Numbered from the stretch's first letter, positions 46,836 to 57,684 are shown. The stretch: DNA of 64,000 nucleotides from Panopea generosa (GCA_029582155.1 CM055908.1:18701406-18765405), one strand, 5' to 3'. Notes: a model not told the origin generated them from the sequence alone. Made by a program: numbers and translations.

Positions 46836-49800
46836 CTGTAAACATACAGGAGACAACTACTGTTATACTACTACAGTTAACCCTGTCTTAACATCTCAAT
46901 ACACAGTTATGCCCCTTTTTTCCCATGGTCATATGATTCTTACGCTTAAAAACAAGATCTATGTAATTTGGTTTTGAAATATTTTCAAAATGGTTCATAG
47001 TTACTAAGTTGTGAATTCTTGCTGCAGATGAGTAGAGCAAAAGTTGGTTTAGCATATACTGCAATAAGACATCACTGGTGTTAAAAAAGTGACTTTTATA
47101 GGATTTCAACATATGCATGTATTTAAGAGCATTTGAGAACTTCTTTTTTAAAAAAATCTAAAGGTGTCACTGTTTTAAAAAAAAACCAACCTGGTCAACC
47201 TACCACTTATTGTGCAAAAAAAAATTACAAAAAATGTCTATGTGGAATTCTTTTTTTACAAGGGAAATCCTAGATCTTATTTTACATAGAACAAAGAACA
47301 AAATTCAACTGTGTAGTGAGACCTTAATCAGCCAGTCAATGGAAGGAGCAGTTTGATCCCCAGCTCAAGCTGATGCCTCTATATAAAATAACACTCAGTA
47401 CGGGTTCTATCCAGAAAACTGACTTGAGAATGGTTAATGTTAGCTTTGATCTTTCTTCGCAATCAAGCTAGTAGTATAAATTAATAAGTTAATATAAAGA
47501 CTGACATATAAAAACAATTTCAGAAATGAATATGCAGAATGTACAATGTCTCTCAATACCTTCAGACCCGGATAGACAGCTGAATGAATGAAGACCCGTA
47601 CACAGACATGCAACATATTCCACTGCTGGAATCATTTTTTACTTAAGATATTGTCCAGTACTGTCTGTGTAGATACGAAGGTTAGTATAAATACAACAAG
47701 GGCAACAACTCTGCATGGCATTAAATGTGCCACACAAAATTTGCATCAAGCACATCTGGGTACATTTAATCATGATCATGTATGGAATATTTAAAGTAAA
47801 TTGTTTGAGAACTGTGAAAATAGTTGCTAAACAAGAATTGCAAGGGCAATAACTCTGCAAAGAATTAAGTCAGCCTCACATACCAAATGTGGAAGTAGTT
47901 TGTTCCACAAGTTGCTTACAGACCAAACAACAGACACAGTGACTCCAACATACCAATTTCTCAAACTTTATATAATTACCAGGGCTGGAAAATTCCACTC
48001 ATTCGATCACCATGATGAGTGAACATTTGGTCAGTACAAGTAAGATTTAAGAAATTATATTTCTTTGATATTAAGAATTTAAATAATAATGTTGGAAAGG
48101 GAGGATGAGTAGTTTCTTTCAAGAAATTTCAAGCATTGATTACTTAAATTACTGAACATTCATACAAAATGGACACCCATCAGATCTTTGTCAATGTGTT
48201 GATATACATATATTTTACCTTAAAAAGAATATTTTTTGTGTGTTCCGGTGGTTTCACATTCCATGCCTGAGCTATATGTGTCAAGATCAGATTTGTTATC
48301 CGCCTGTGTGCCGTCATGTCCCAGTGAACACCATCCCCTACAGTAACAAAACAAGCCTTATATCACAAAGATTTCATGAAAAATAATATTAATCATGTGG
48401 CTTATCTTCTGGTTTTATTCATACAGCATTTACATGGGTAATTAAATGGTATTTATTAATAAAAGACAAGAGGCCCATGGTCACCTGATTATCCTAGATG
48501 ACATAAAGCTTCATGAATATATTTTCCAACTTTTGTCAATAAAACATAAGCAATAACCCTCATGTCAGCAACAACAAATCACATCAGAAACCATTCAAAT
48601 GAGTCTATTCAGTCATCAGAAATGACAAGTTTTGTCATTATTTGTTATACAGATTTATTAAAGTTGGCCCCACCCCATGAGCCAAACAGTGATACACAGG
48701 GATATGCAATTCACAATTTTTACAAAGGACCCATATACACCCATGACCATGCTATTATTTGTTTCCAAGCATTTCCTATAGTAAGAAGAATATTTTCAAA
48801 GTTTAACTTAAATTTGACTGTTTTGGCACCGCCCCAATTATGCAATTCATAACTTTTATTCATCCTTAGGTACCAAAGCTGCATATAACATTTTATTATG
48901 ATTGAGCTTATTGTTTTTAAGAAGAAGTCGAAAACATCAATTGTTTACGGATGCACGATGGACGACGACAAAAGGCGATCACAAAAGGTACCTTGAGACA
49001 AATCTCAGGTGACCTTATAATTAATATGAAAATGACATGTAAAAAGTTTAAACAGCAAAATTTATTAAAAGACAGTGCAGCAACTATTCACAGCTATGAA
49101 TTTTCATGGCAGTTATAATAAAAACATGTTTACTTCATACCAGACTCTCAAGTGTTGTTTTAAATTTTATCTGATCCTGGTGACATTAAACTTGAATTAT
49201 TAAATAACCAGAGATAAACAAGGATCATTCATCTGTTACCAATGTAAAGAGTCAAGTGGGGCAGTAATGTAGTGGGTAGAGTATTGGCCACTCATGCTAC
49301 AGATTGTGTGTTCAATCCCAAGCTTGACCTATAAGAAAACAATACTCAGAAAGGTTCTACCCGGGAAGCCGACTCAAGAGCAATTTATATATTCTTCATA
49401 ATTAAGCTAAAATAAATTAGTATAAATCAATGTAAAGCGTTATAATAATAGATGCCACTGTCCAGTAGTCCTTTGCTTACAAACAATTTTCAATGCCCTG
49501 ATCAGTGACCATGACATTTATTATCCAAATGTTAAAAATGTCATCATTCCACCACATGGCCTACCACAATGTGAAATTCCATACAGGACTTTGGATACTG
49601 ATTACCGTTTAAGAAATGAGAGAATAGTATATTTTTGTATCATTTTTCCACATTCAATCAATTGTTATGCAACATTTTACAAAAACGGTCATAGAATGAT
49701 TCATACACATGGTAACATATCACAGAATATTTACCACTACCCAGTACATGTTCTAACGTATGAGTCTTACCCGCCCTTCTCTGTAACTGATGCCTCAAGA

Positions 49801-52800
49801 AGTAGTGTAGGTCAAGAACATTGTAACCATGTTGAAGGGCCAACTGAAACAAAGAATATTTTATTGTTATCCATTTAGATTAAATATTTATATAATGCAC
49901 ATGTAACTTCATGTTGTGCTGGGTGACTAAATGCATGGAAAGGAAAAAATGGTATTTAATATTCTTTTTAGAGAATAAATATCACAGAGTGTAGATACAT
50001 GTATTAAAATACCAGTAGATTTTGTCTGAAATAGAAGTAGATTTTGTCTAAAATACCAACAGATTTTGTCTAAAATAGAAGTTGATTTTGTCTAAATTAA
50101 CAGCAGATTTTGTCTAAAAAAAAGCAGTAGATTTTGTCTAAAATACCAATAAACTTTGTCTAAAAAAGCAGTAGATTTTGTCTAAAATACCGGTAGATTT
50201 GTCTGAAATACCAATAGATTTTGTTTACAATACCAATAGATTTTGTCTAAAATACCAATAGATTTTGTCTAAAATACCAATGAATTTCATCTAAAATACC
50301 AATAGACTTTGTCTAAAAAAGCAGTAGATTTTGTCTAAAATACCAATAGACTTTGTCTTAAAAAGCAGTAGATTTTTTCTAAAATACCAGTGGATTTTGT
50401 GTCCAAACTATTACCAAAGTCAATATTTATTCATGTCCTATCTAAGTTAAATTAACACTGTAGAAGCAATGGCAGTCAATTATTTTGGGGTTTTTTGGCA
50501 ATAAAATCAAAATTCTGACAACTCAAGGAACAATAATATGGTCTATTTTATAGAAAACTTGAATGTGGATTTCGAGAGATGTGTCATTTTCATACATATC
50601 CTAATATAACGCAATGTAAACTTGGCTGCTCTCAATGTTGAAACCGTCTTGAATAACTATACAAACACAAAATTTACAGAAACTGATCCAAGGTTCATGC
50701 ATTTATATTTTGGTAAAAATTGAGTAAGGAGTTGACTTGTTATTAGAATCTTTTTGCAATTAAGTGACAGTGGCCATATAATAGATTATTTCTGACTACG
50801 TAAAACACATTTGAAAAAGCATCACTCAATGAACATTGTTTAGACAAAATCTGTTGTTTTTAGAAAAGAAGCCAATTAAGGAAACAGTGGGTGCCAATCC
50901 ACAACGGCGGACACCACAGATCTTGCTACAGGAATAGCTTCAGATGGGCTGAAAATGACATAAATTGTTTTTCAAAGGCTAGCCTCAACTTTAATATTCT
51001 ATATCACTATCTTGGAGATCTATATATAGACATATCAATTTGATTAACCATGCTAAATAAGAACTTATATAGCTGGTAGCCTGCATGAGAGATGGGATCT
51101 GTTTGGTTTCCAGACATGGAAATATTTCTGACACTCCTACACTGTCTTTCAATGAAACATGTCATAGCTCTATATCTATAACAATGGGACTACTATAGAG
51201 GATATATATGGGTACTCGCTTGTTTATAATCTATATATAGCATTTAATACTAATGAAGGCAACAAAATATGTGCCCAAGGAGTGCACTACATCACGTATG
51301 CAAAATCCAGTTATTTTGTCAATTAATCAAAGCAAATTTCTTTAATCTGCAGTAATAAGGCCTTTTAAATTATAGACTGAATTATTTTTTGTGGTGTTTC
51401 GATTGTCTCAGACTACCGATAATTGGCAGGTTTGAGTTGAAGTTGGCCATATTTGATTGTTTTTGTCCACATTTGATTGTTGCCACATAGTAACCATTTC
51501 GGTTCTTTTCTTACTGTCCGCTCATTTGTGTTAGATAAATATGTTTAAAATAAATAAAAATTCTGTATCAGGACAGCTGTGTCCTTTCTACAAACTAATA
51601 CACATTGGGAACTTTAGACTGGTTCTATGTCTCATGCAAAGTCAACAACGAAAGAATATTTGGTCAGAGTACCAGACAAGGTACTCACTGCAATCGTTAC
51701 GCATTAAGAAAACACATTATAAATAGTGTTGACAAACGTTACAATAATTTATACCTATATCCTGGTGGAAATGCTAGTTCTAATGTGTGTTTGCTTTTTA
51801 TACATCTGTCTTTCATTTGATTGATACTGTATTTTATCTATTCCAACTTTTAGTATACGACTCATAAGTCCCTGTTGTTATGATTGGTCAATTATGGATC
51901 ATATGTCTATCAAGCGAAAGTGATAATTGCCTAGAAAAGTGATATTGTTTGATGCAAATTCAAATTTGTCAAAAATTGCCAATGCAGAGTATTTATAACA
52001 GTTATTACCACAAACCTTGATTACGATTTCCGTCAATATCCAAATATATGGACCTGTCAGATCTATGGGATATAAACATAGATCAGGTCTATAGATATTG
52101 ATTATATCCTCAGACAAAAACCGTATTACATTTTATGGCTAAAACCTCATCTGTAATCAAGATTGAATAATTGTCATTGATGAGCCAAATTCTTTACAGG
52201 AATACATTCAACTGTGTAATTAAGTACATAGGGGATCTTAAATTAGTGCTCATTTATTATTGAATTTATTAAACATGTTGGCAAATAATTATTATGTGAG
52301 GCTCTGCTGAGCATTATATCATTTTTGTCAACAATTTTAATACATTGTACATTGGAAAATTAATAAACAGAATGTTAGATTCTTTTTCATTAAAAAAATC
52401 TCAGGGAAAATGGTATAATTACTATATATTTTACAAATCACCTGAGAATAAGAATGGGGCATATTAGTTTCCGTCAGTCGTTGTATGACATAATGTGTCA
52501 AAGTAATGTCATCTTTCCATATTAAATCAACATCATTTATATCTTAAAGCAAGTTGGAAAGAAGTTTGTCATTTACAAGAGCCGAGTTATACTGTATAAT
52601 ACCATATACCTAAAACACTGAGCATTGAGTCAAATATTAAATTACACAAGGTTACAGAATTAAAACTATGTCATGGGCCATGGGCCTATTACATTCCTGT
52701 AAATTATGTGATAAATCAGAAATAAGTTAAAATAAATGGACAAGTTCAGTTCCTAAGTTCAGGTCACAAAGGTCGTATTTATTATTTCTAGAAAAAACGA

Positions 52801-55800
52801 CGCTAAAACGGACAATAATATGAATTAAATATTGTTCTGTAACCATAACATTAGGCCCCAACACAGTACTGGTCAATTGCCACTGCTGACCTAACTTCCC
52901 TGGGGAAATCACTCGCTAATATCAGCTGATCAATCAACCGACCAATCAATCACCATGCTGTATCAGTAGGAAGACAACTTATAAGCTATGCATTATTTGC
53001 AGCCATCAGTAAATGGCCTGTCCACATTCCAATATGTTCATTGTAAAATGCATCTACTTTCATTTGGTGGGTTTTGAGTAGGGAAAGAGTGTTAATAATG
53101 GATGTACAGAAGTGTTCTTGGAAACCTCAGAAATTCATTTAATAAACTTATTATCTAATGGGATTTGATGACGTTTTCACCATAAAATTATCATATGGCA
53201 GCCAGTTTATTGGTGGATAAAGACGTCAGAATGGATCTGAGTAGATTACAACCGTCGTTCGGCAAGTATATAGAGCTAACTTTCTCACATAATTGCTCTT
53301 GATAACGCTGGGCTCTAACACACAACCTTAAAGTTGAAAAAAAAATTATGTCCCACTGACCCAGACCAATCATTATTTTGTGTGTGTGTCCTAATCTACA
53401 CATGACATCTTATACATAGCCCTACTGGCAGTGCTCCAGATATGACTTTGGTCACATGCTTCCTTTTACCTTTGATTTTACTTCTATTGTCAAACAACTT
53501 AAACAAATCACACACGAAATCTTCCTGGGTAGAACCAGTACTAAGCATATGAAGACAAATGGTTGTGCTCAAGGACACCACACAAAACCACGACTGAGGA
53601 TCGAACCCACAACCTTCAGATTCAGGGTCCCATGCTCTACCACAGGATCACTCTATACTCATGCCACATGCTCCCTAAATTAAAATGCAATGCTTAAAAT
53701 GAAATTTCAATGGGTAATTGCAGGGTCTGCTTAGCTTGGTTGGTAGCACATTTGACTATAAATCCAGGGGTCATGTCTTTGTGGTGATTGTTATACGACA
53801 TTATCATTCCTTTTTCACCACTGATTCAAGTGGGAAAGTGGGAAAGTAATCAGTTACTTGCCGAAGTGACTGTGCTTCAGTACTGGTTAACCTTCAACAT
53901 TATATACTCTATACCTTGTGAACAAAGAAGTTCGCTTCCAATATGTCTAGTCGTAGTGTACTGTTCATAAACTCTATGGCTGGTATTAAGAAGCCTCCAC
54001 GTGCTTTCTTGGATATGGGCAGTGTCATGTTCCAAATGACAAGACAAGATTCCGGTAGTGCTTCTTTGAATCTTGTAAATAATTTATTAAGATTTTCCTT
54101 GTAGTCATCCACAGCTGATGCTCCATACCTACAATGTAAAACTGAGTGGTTGCTTCTGTCACAAAAATATTTGTTTCTACACCTCACAATCTCAAATATT
54201 ATGCTGTGGACACATTTTGTAATGGGAGGATGGACATACAGATGGATGTATGCATGCTCTGCACATCAACTTGATACGGAGAATCTTTGTGATAAGTAAT
54301 TGCTAAATTGTCTAGTTAAAAAAAAATGGGGCAGACACAAAATACTGACTATTTGACTGCTGAGCTCTCAGTACAACCTTGACCTTGAACTGACATGGCT
54401 GGAAGCTATGCTCTACACATTGCTCAATATGGCAAAAATTGCTAAAAAATATTTTAACTAAGCTTTGTAAATGATACATACCCTAAATTATACCTTAATA
54501 CACCTTTCCAGTTGTCCTCCATCATCAAATGGTCTAAGTTGCCATTTCAAGACCATATAACTAACACAGCTAAGGTCATGGGTTCAAGCATAGCATAGCT
54601 TGAACCAAAGATTATATGCGAGAAGTTTAGTAGCCATTTGAAAAATGACTGGTTCTATTCAGATTCAAGTAATCCTCCTCAAATAAATAAATAAATAAAT
54701 AAGTAAAAAGGTTTACTATCAATATCACCACTAAGGTCATAGGTTCGAGTCCCGCTCAGTCCAAACAATTAATGTAAGAAAGTTTGCCAGATCTTCTGGA
54801 AGGACGGTGGTTCTACTTAGATTCATTCTGAGCTCTTCCTGGACATGCCATATATAACCTGAAATGTGTTGAAAATGGTGCTAAACCTCGTTCAAAATAA
54901 AATATAAAAAAAAAAAGTGTCTTCTGTGATAATATGCTACATCACATGTGACATTATGGCTTGGACACTGAAACATAAATTATATGTTTACACTTTAATC
55001 TTTATTAGCTATAAGCCAATTTGTGCAAGTACCTGCTGATGTCCCACAGGCAGGAGTTCATGAGTATAACATCAGGACGAGGTTCCTTTGACAGGTCAGA
55101 TAATATGGACTCAACATACGAGTTGTAGCAGCGTGTCACAAAGTAGAACCTTACAAGATGGTAGTCAGTCTGGTACTGGCGCACCTCTCTATATTTCACA
55201 CCATTGCTCATCTCCTCATACTGGCCACCTTCCAGCAGTTTGTCACCAGAAAATGTAAATTCTCCCTGAAATATATCATTTTGGTCATATTACAATGAAC
55301 AATTCTGTTTGGACACAGTTTAAGTTTATTTATATTTTATCTTGAATGCGAATAAAGCTCAGAGCTTATATGAACACCCATGAGTCTGCATTCTGAGTAG
55401 AATAAAACAAGTACTGAGTTGGGATTTTTTAAGAGGCATCATTGCAATGTGACTATACGTACTTGAAGAACATGTCATTGAAAGATGCACTTATTTAGTA
55501 TTAACAATCCTGAAGATAATGAGAATAATTGGTATTTTCAGAGAAACATCATTTTTAGTTCAGCAAGTGAACACTGGAGCGGAACAGTCACAAGTGGCAA
55601 AGTCAATTATATAATGAGTATTTAAATTTCAGTTTTATTGAAAACAAGACTTTAAATTATTATTAATATAAATTGAAAGAAGTGAAGTTTATAATTAATT
55701 TTAACAGTGAAATTATCAAAATGAGTCTTCTAATTTCAGTGTTCCTGTTTGAAATTAAATAATTTTTCACTTGAAGAAATTTTTGTTATTACTAATAATT

Positions 55801-57684
55801 GAAAAAATATCTTTAATTAATCAAAAAGCCTAAACTTAAATAAGCACGATTGATACAAGCTGTAAATACAATCATGTAGTTGTTTTTGGAACAAAACGAC
55901 ATATCTGCAAATTACAATAGAATGCAATGGCAGTTTATTGTTCAATGATCCAATTGTTTTTTTTCTCTAAATTGTTTTCTTGTTATCTTTGCAGGTTGTA
56001 TAAGGCATCCAGTTTTATCCATGGAACTCAGAATGCATCTTAGTAGAACAATTGTATTTCTGCAAGTGACTGGCAAACAATCTAGATTGAGCTGGGTTCA
56101 AACCCACAACCTCAGCAGTGAGAGGCAGGCGATCTCCAGATAACACCATAGACCACTCAGCTTAGGAGTACCCTATAAGATATATACAAATTATGGTTAC
56201 CTTTGACCTCAGATAACACCATAGACCACTCGGCTTAGTAGTGCCCTATAAGACATACACAAATAATGGTTACCTTTGACCTCAGATAACATCATAGACC
56301 ACTTGGCTTAGGAGTGCCCTATAAGATATACACAAATAATGGTTACCTTTGACCTCAGATAACACCATAGACCACTCGGCTTAGGAGTGCCCTATAAGAT
56401 ATACACAAATAATGGTTACCTTTGACCTCAGATAACACCTTAGACTTCTCAGCGTAGGAGCGCCCTAAAAGATATACACAAATTATGTTTACCTTTGACC
56501 TCAGACAACACTGTAGACCACTCCGCCTAGGAGCACCCTATAAGATATATATACAAATAATGGTTACCTTTGACCTCAGACAACACCTTAGACTGCTCGG
56601 CCTAGGAGCACCCTAGATATACACAAATAATGGTTACCTTTGACCTCAGACAACACCGTAGACTACTCAGCCTAGGAGCGCCCTATAAGATATACACAAA
56701 TAATGGTTACCTTTGACCTCAGTTGTCCATCTGTAAGATACTTGTTCCTCTGCAGCAGCAACACCAGGTCCTTGTACACACCTCTCTGGACTACAAGTGA
56801 AAACTTAATCACATTATATGTCATCATATTATGTATACATAATTAATCTCCTTTTTCTTTAACATTTACACATAATTTATCTCCTTTTTCTTTAACATTT
56901 ACACATAATTTATCTCCTTTTTCTTTAACAATTACACATTATTTGTCTCCTTTTTCTTTAACATTTTAAAACTAGAAAATGCAAAAATGGCTATGCAATG
57001 CTTTAATAATAAAAATGTATTATATTTTAGTTTAATTATAATTTACTGATAAAAAATATAAAATAACACATGTATGCAGAATGATACAGACTGTACTTTT
57101 AATTCTATTTAATAAATTTTATGATATATTCATAAGTTGTAAGTGATATTATATTTAAACTATTCCAACAAGAATTCAAAACTGACCTCTCTGGCTGAGT
57201 GGTTCATATCTTGAGATCACTAACCTATCACAGCCAAGGACATTGGTACAAGCATAGCTTGCCCCATCCCCCTCCCCCCAAAAATGTGTGCGCAAGTTTT
57301 CCAGTTACTTGCTAAAGGAATATGGTTCTCAAGTCATTCTGGGGTCTTCCGTACAACTGGGTGTCATATATAATGTGTAAATTGTGCTAAAAATAACGTT
57401 ACATCCCATTAGTTTATACTAAATTAATATAGCTTAATTGCAGAGAAAGCTCAAAGCTTACATGACCCAATCTCAGTCCATTTCCGGAGCAGAAGCAGTA
57501 CTTAGTGTTGTTATTTGTGGGGCATCTGGTCAAGTTGGGGATGGATCCCTCAGCCTCTGATGTGAGCAAAACCCATTAAAAAAATAGGAAAAAGGAAGCT
57601 ATACTCACTAGAGTCGCCAATAATTACAATGAACCTGTTGTCTAACAGTGAAGTAATGTCCTCTTTCATAAATATCTCAGACAT
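46329..57684 (-). CDS. PCED1: PC-esterase domain-containing protein 1 (FAM113 family), seven coding exons
   Basis: Minus-strand gene, CDS = join(57609-57684, 56711-56790, 55033-55265, 53915-54128, 49771-49843, 48219-48337, 46329-46835): 1302 nt, 433 residues plus stop, close to the lengths I recall for vertebrate PCED1A/B. All introns are GT-AG and phases join without error. The N-terminus has the SGNH/GDSL-type nucleophile motif GDSI (Ser25). Further family blocks are YREVRQ (77-82), HLVRFYFVTR (88-97), NSCLWDISRYG (122-132), SCLVIWNMTLP, LDLHYFLRH (211-219) and DGVHW (227-231, candidate catalytic Asp/His). Residues 266-433 are N/Q-rich and probably disordered. No signal peptide or membrane segment. 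The family is predicted to be acyl-esterases; substrate is unknown. The gene symbol is at family level, since the 1A/1B split is vertebrate. Confidence 0.93.
46836..48218. other. PCED1 intron 6
   Basis: 1383 bp, GT-AG. Contains a family-C SINE at about 47311-47500. The minus-strand frame at 46888-47118 and the overlapping frames at 47588-47860 are chance. Confidence 0.85.
47311..47500 (+). mobile_element. tRNA-derived SINE (family C), intronic
   Basis: CTGTGTAGTGAGACCTTAAT ... GGAGCAGTTTGATCCCCAGC (decayed B box), GGGTTCTATCCAGAAAACTG, then CTTCGCAATCAAGCTAGTAG and TTAATATAAAG. Opposite strand to PCED1. Confidence 0.65.
48219..48337 (-). CDS. PCED1: PCED1 coding exon 6
   Basis: Acceptor TTTTGTTACTGTAG, first bases complete the Gly226 codon. 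The peptide is DGVHWDMTAHRRITNLILTH then IAQAWNVKPPEHTKNILFK. Donor AAG|GTAAAA. DGVHW with D227 and H230 fits the C-terminal Asp-x-x-His pair of PC-esterases. The following helix corresponds to HRHLSHLLLTHVADAW of the human protein, recalled from memory. Confidence 0.92.
48478..49015 (+). mobile_element. short non-autonomous element with TCACCTGA ends, intronic
   Basis: Head AGACAAGAGGCCCATGGTCA + CCTGATTATCC. Near the tail is GATGCACGATGGACGACGAC, and the end is a hairpin-like AAGGTACCTTGAGACAAATC + TCAGGTGACCTTAT. Head and tail resemble 42669-43770 in design, but the interior is different. Confidence 0.7.
49255..49440 (+). mobile_element. tRNA-derived SINE (family C), intronic
   Basis: GTAGTGGGTAGAGTATTGGC + CACTC (A box), GTGTGTTCAATCCCAAGC (B box), GGTTCTACCCGGGAAGCCGA and the family 3' end ATTAAGCTAAAATAAATTAG. 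CAATGTAAAG occurs at both ends (49240-49249 and 49428-49437), possibly a target-site duplication. Confidence 0.75.
49771..49843 (-). CDS. PCED1: PCED1 coding exon 5
   Basis: Acceptor ATTCTTTGTTTCAG, 73 nt, phase 0 in and one base over, donor GCGG|GTAAGA. Residues 202-225 (LALQHGYNVLDLHYFLRHQL QRRA) correspond to the FDVLDLHFHFRHAVQ block of human PCED1A. Confidence 0.93.
49995..50410. repeat. 22-bp minisatellite, intronic
   Basis: Unit AGATTTTGTCTAAAATACCA + AT (22 bp), with a shorter variant replacing AATACCAAT by AAAGCAGT. About 18 copies. Confidence 0.9.
52228..52722 (+). repeat. dispersed repeat K, copy 2 (uninterrupted)
   Basis: GGGATCTTAAATTAGTGCTC + ATTTATTATTGAATTT, AGGCTCTGCTGAGCATTATA + TCATTT, CACCTGAGAATAAG, TGACATAATGTGTCAAAGTA, TACATTCCTGTAAATTATGT + GATAAATC. 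Parallel to 41648-42495 minus its MITE. Confidence 0.75.
53430..53665 (-). mobile_element. tRNA-derived SINE (family E), intronic
   Basis: Minus strand: GTGATCCTGTGGTAGAGCAT (A box), GGTTGTGGGTTCGATCCTCA (B box), then CATATGCTTAGTACTGGTTC + TACCCAGGAAGATTTC. Same strand as the gene. Confidence 0.75.
53722..53897 (+). mobile_element. tRNA-derived SINE (family B), 3' truncated, next to a splice donor
   Basis: GGGTCTGCTTAGCTTGGTTG + GTAGCACATTTGACTATAAA + TCCAGGGGTCATG, CTGATTCAAGTGGGAAAGTG, CTTCAGTACTGGTTAACCTT + C. It breaks off after that point, about 17 bp before the intron 4 donor at 53914. Confidence 0.8.
53915..54128 (-). CDS. PCED1: PCED1 coding exon 4
   Basis: Acceptor TTTACATTGTAG; the first G completes Arg130. 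The peptide includes YGASAVDDYKENLNKLFTRF, ALPESCLVIWNMTLPISKKA and RGGFLIP, ending LEANFFVHK. Donor AAG|GTATAG, phase 0 out. SCLVIWNM and GGFL..P are family blocks. Confidence 0.94.
54129..55032. other. PCED1 intron 3
   Basis: 904 bp, GT-AG. Mostly family-D SINE material (54528-54893) with an (AAAT)n run at about 54682-54703 between two SINE pieces. Confidence 0.85.
54528..54893 (+). mobile_element. two tandem family-D SINE pieces, intronic
   Basis: First piece: CACAGCTAAGGTCATGGGTT + CAAGC (B box), ending TCTATTCAGATTCAAG and an (AAAT)n tail. Second piece: CACTAAGGTCATAGGTTCGA + GTCCC (B box), AATTAATGTAAGAAAGTTTG, GTTCTACTTAGATTCATTCT, ATGCCATATATAACCTGAAA and TGTGTTGAAAATGGTGCTAA. Confidence 0.7.
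55033..55265 (-). CDS. PCED1: PCED1 coding exon 3
   Basis: Acceptor AATGATATATTTCAG, 233 nt, phase 0 in. The peptide starts GEFTFSGDKLLEGGQYEEMS, then YREVRQYQ, HLVRFYFVTRCYNSYVESIL, PRPDVILMNSCLWDIS and the first two bases of Arg130. Donor AGCAG|GTACTT. NSCLWDISRY is the strongest family signature in the gene and crosses the exon 3/4 junction. Confidence 0.95.
55266..56710. other. PCED1 intron 2 with replicated donor array
   Basis: 1445 bp. The proximal 570 bp is the 73-bp array containing seven extra donor copies, followed by a minus-strand family-D SINE (55990-56165). The rest (55266-55989) is AT-rich with nothing recognised. Confidence 0.88.
55990..56165 (-). mobile_element. tRNA-derived SINE (family D) whose head is part of the 73-bp array
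   Basis: Minus strand: AAGCTGAGTGGTCTATGGTG + TTATCTGGAGATCGCC (A-box head), TCTCACTGCTGAGGTTGTGG + GTTTGAACCC (B box), AATTGTTCTACTAAGATGCA + TTCTGAGTTCCATGG. Its first 25-30 bases recur in every 73-bp unit upstream. Confidence 0.78.
56137..56722 (-). repeat. 73-bp tandem array replicating the PCED1 exon 2 splice donor (8 units)
   Basis: On the minus strand each unit reads CTGAGGTCAAAG|GTAACC (exon end and donor), ATTATTTGTGTATATCTTAT + AGGGC, CTCCTAGGC-like text, then GAGTGGTCTATGGTGTTAT from a SINE head. The plus-strand anchor GGTTAC lies at 56195, 56268, 56341, 56414, 56487 (GTTTAC), 56562, 56632 and 56705. Spacing is 73 bp except for 75 and 70 at two indels. The copy at 56705 is the authentic donor of exon 2. 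The last unit runs into the SINE body. Confidence 0.92.
56711..56790 (-). CDS. PCED1: PCED1 coding exon 2
   Basis: Acceptor GTTTTCACTTGTAG, 80 nt. The first two bases complete Ile26 of GDSI. The peptide is QRGVYKDLVLLLQRNKYLTD + GQLRSK. Donor AAAG|GTAACC, phase 0 out. Matches the human IQRAVYKDLVLLLQ stretch. The donor is the first of eight near-identical copies. Confidence 0.95.
56845..56968. repeat. short tandem repeat, about 33-bp unit, intronic
   Basis: CTCCTTTTTCTTTAACATTT + ACACATAATTTAT repeated about four times. Confidence 0.88.
57180..57410 (+). mobile_element. tRNA-derived SINE (family D), intronic
   Basis: CTCTGGCTGAGTGGTTCATA + TCTTGAGATCACTAACC (A box of Leu/Ser tRNA type), decayed B box GACATTGGTACAAGC, GTTCTCAAGTCATTCTGGGG and GGGTGTCATATATAATGTG. 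Confidence 0.7.
57609..57684 (-). CDS. PCED1: PCED1 coding exon 1 (start codon and catalytic GDS)
   Basis: ATG at 57684. The peptide is MSEIFMKEDITSLLDNRFIV + IIGDS plus one base, donor TCTA|GTGAGT. Start choice: this is the first ATG after the upstream acceptor at 57773-57774 in the frame leading to GDS, and the length before GDS matches human PCED1A. Ser25 is the predicted nucleophile. The 88 nt upstream (57685-57772) are 5' UTR of the same exon. Confidence 0.93.

Larger units (their letters stand above)
48338..49770. other. PCED1 intron 5
   Basis: 1433 bp, GT-AG. Contains an element of the GGTCACCTGA class (48478-49015) and a family-C SINE (49255-49440). The open frame at 48562-48852 lies inside the element. 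Confidence 0.85.
49844..53914. other. PCED1 intron 4 (4.07 kb)
   Basis: Longest intron, GT-AG. Holds a 22-bp minisatellite (49995-50410), dispersed repeat K copy 2 (52228-52722), a minus-strand SINE (53430-53665) and a truncated SINE reaching to about 17 bp from the donor (53722-53897). The stretch 50411-52227 has no recognisable feature. Confidence 0.85.
56791..57608. other. PCED1 intron 1 (first intron within the coding region)
   Basis: 818 bp, GT-AG. Contains three to four tandem copies of TTATCTCCTTTTTCTTTAAC + ATTTACACATAA at about 56840-56965 and a family-D SINE at 57180-57410. Confidence 0.85.

Noticed and set aside
46888-47118. 76-codon minus-strand frame upstream of PCED1 exon 7
   Set aside because: Lies in intron 6; exon 6 joins exon 7 directly in phase without it.
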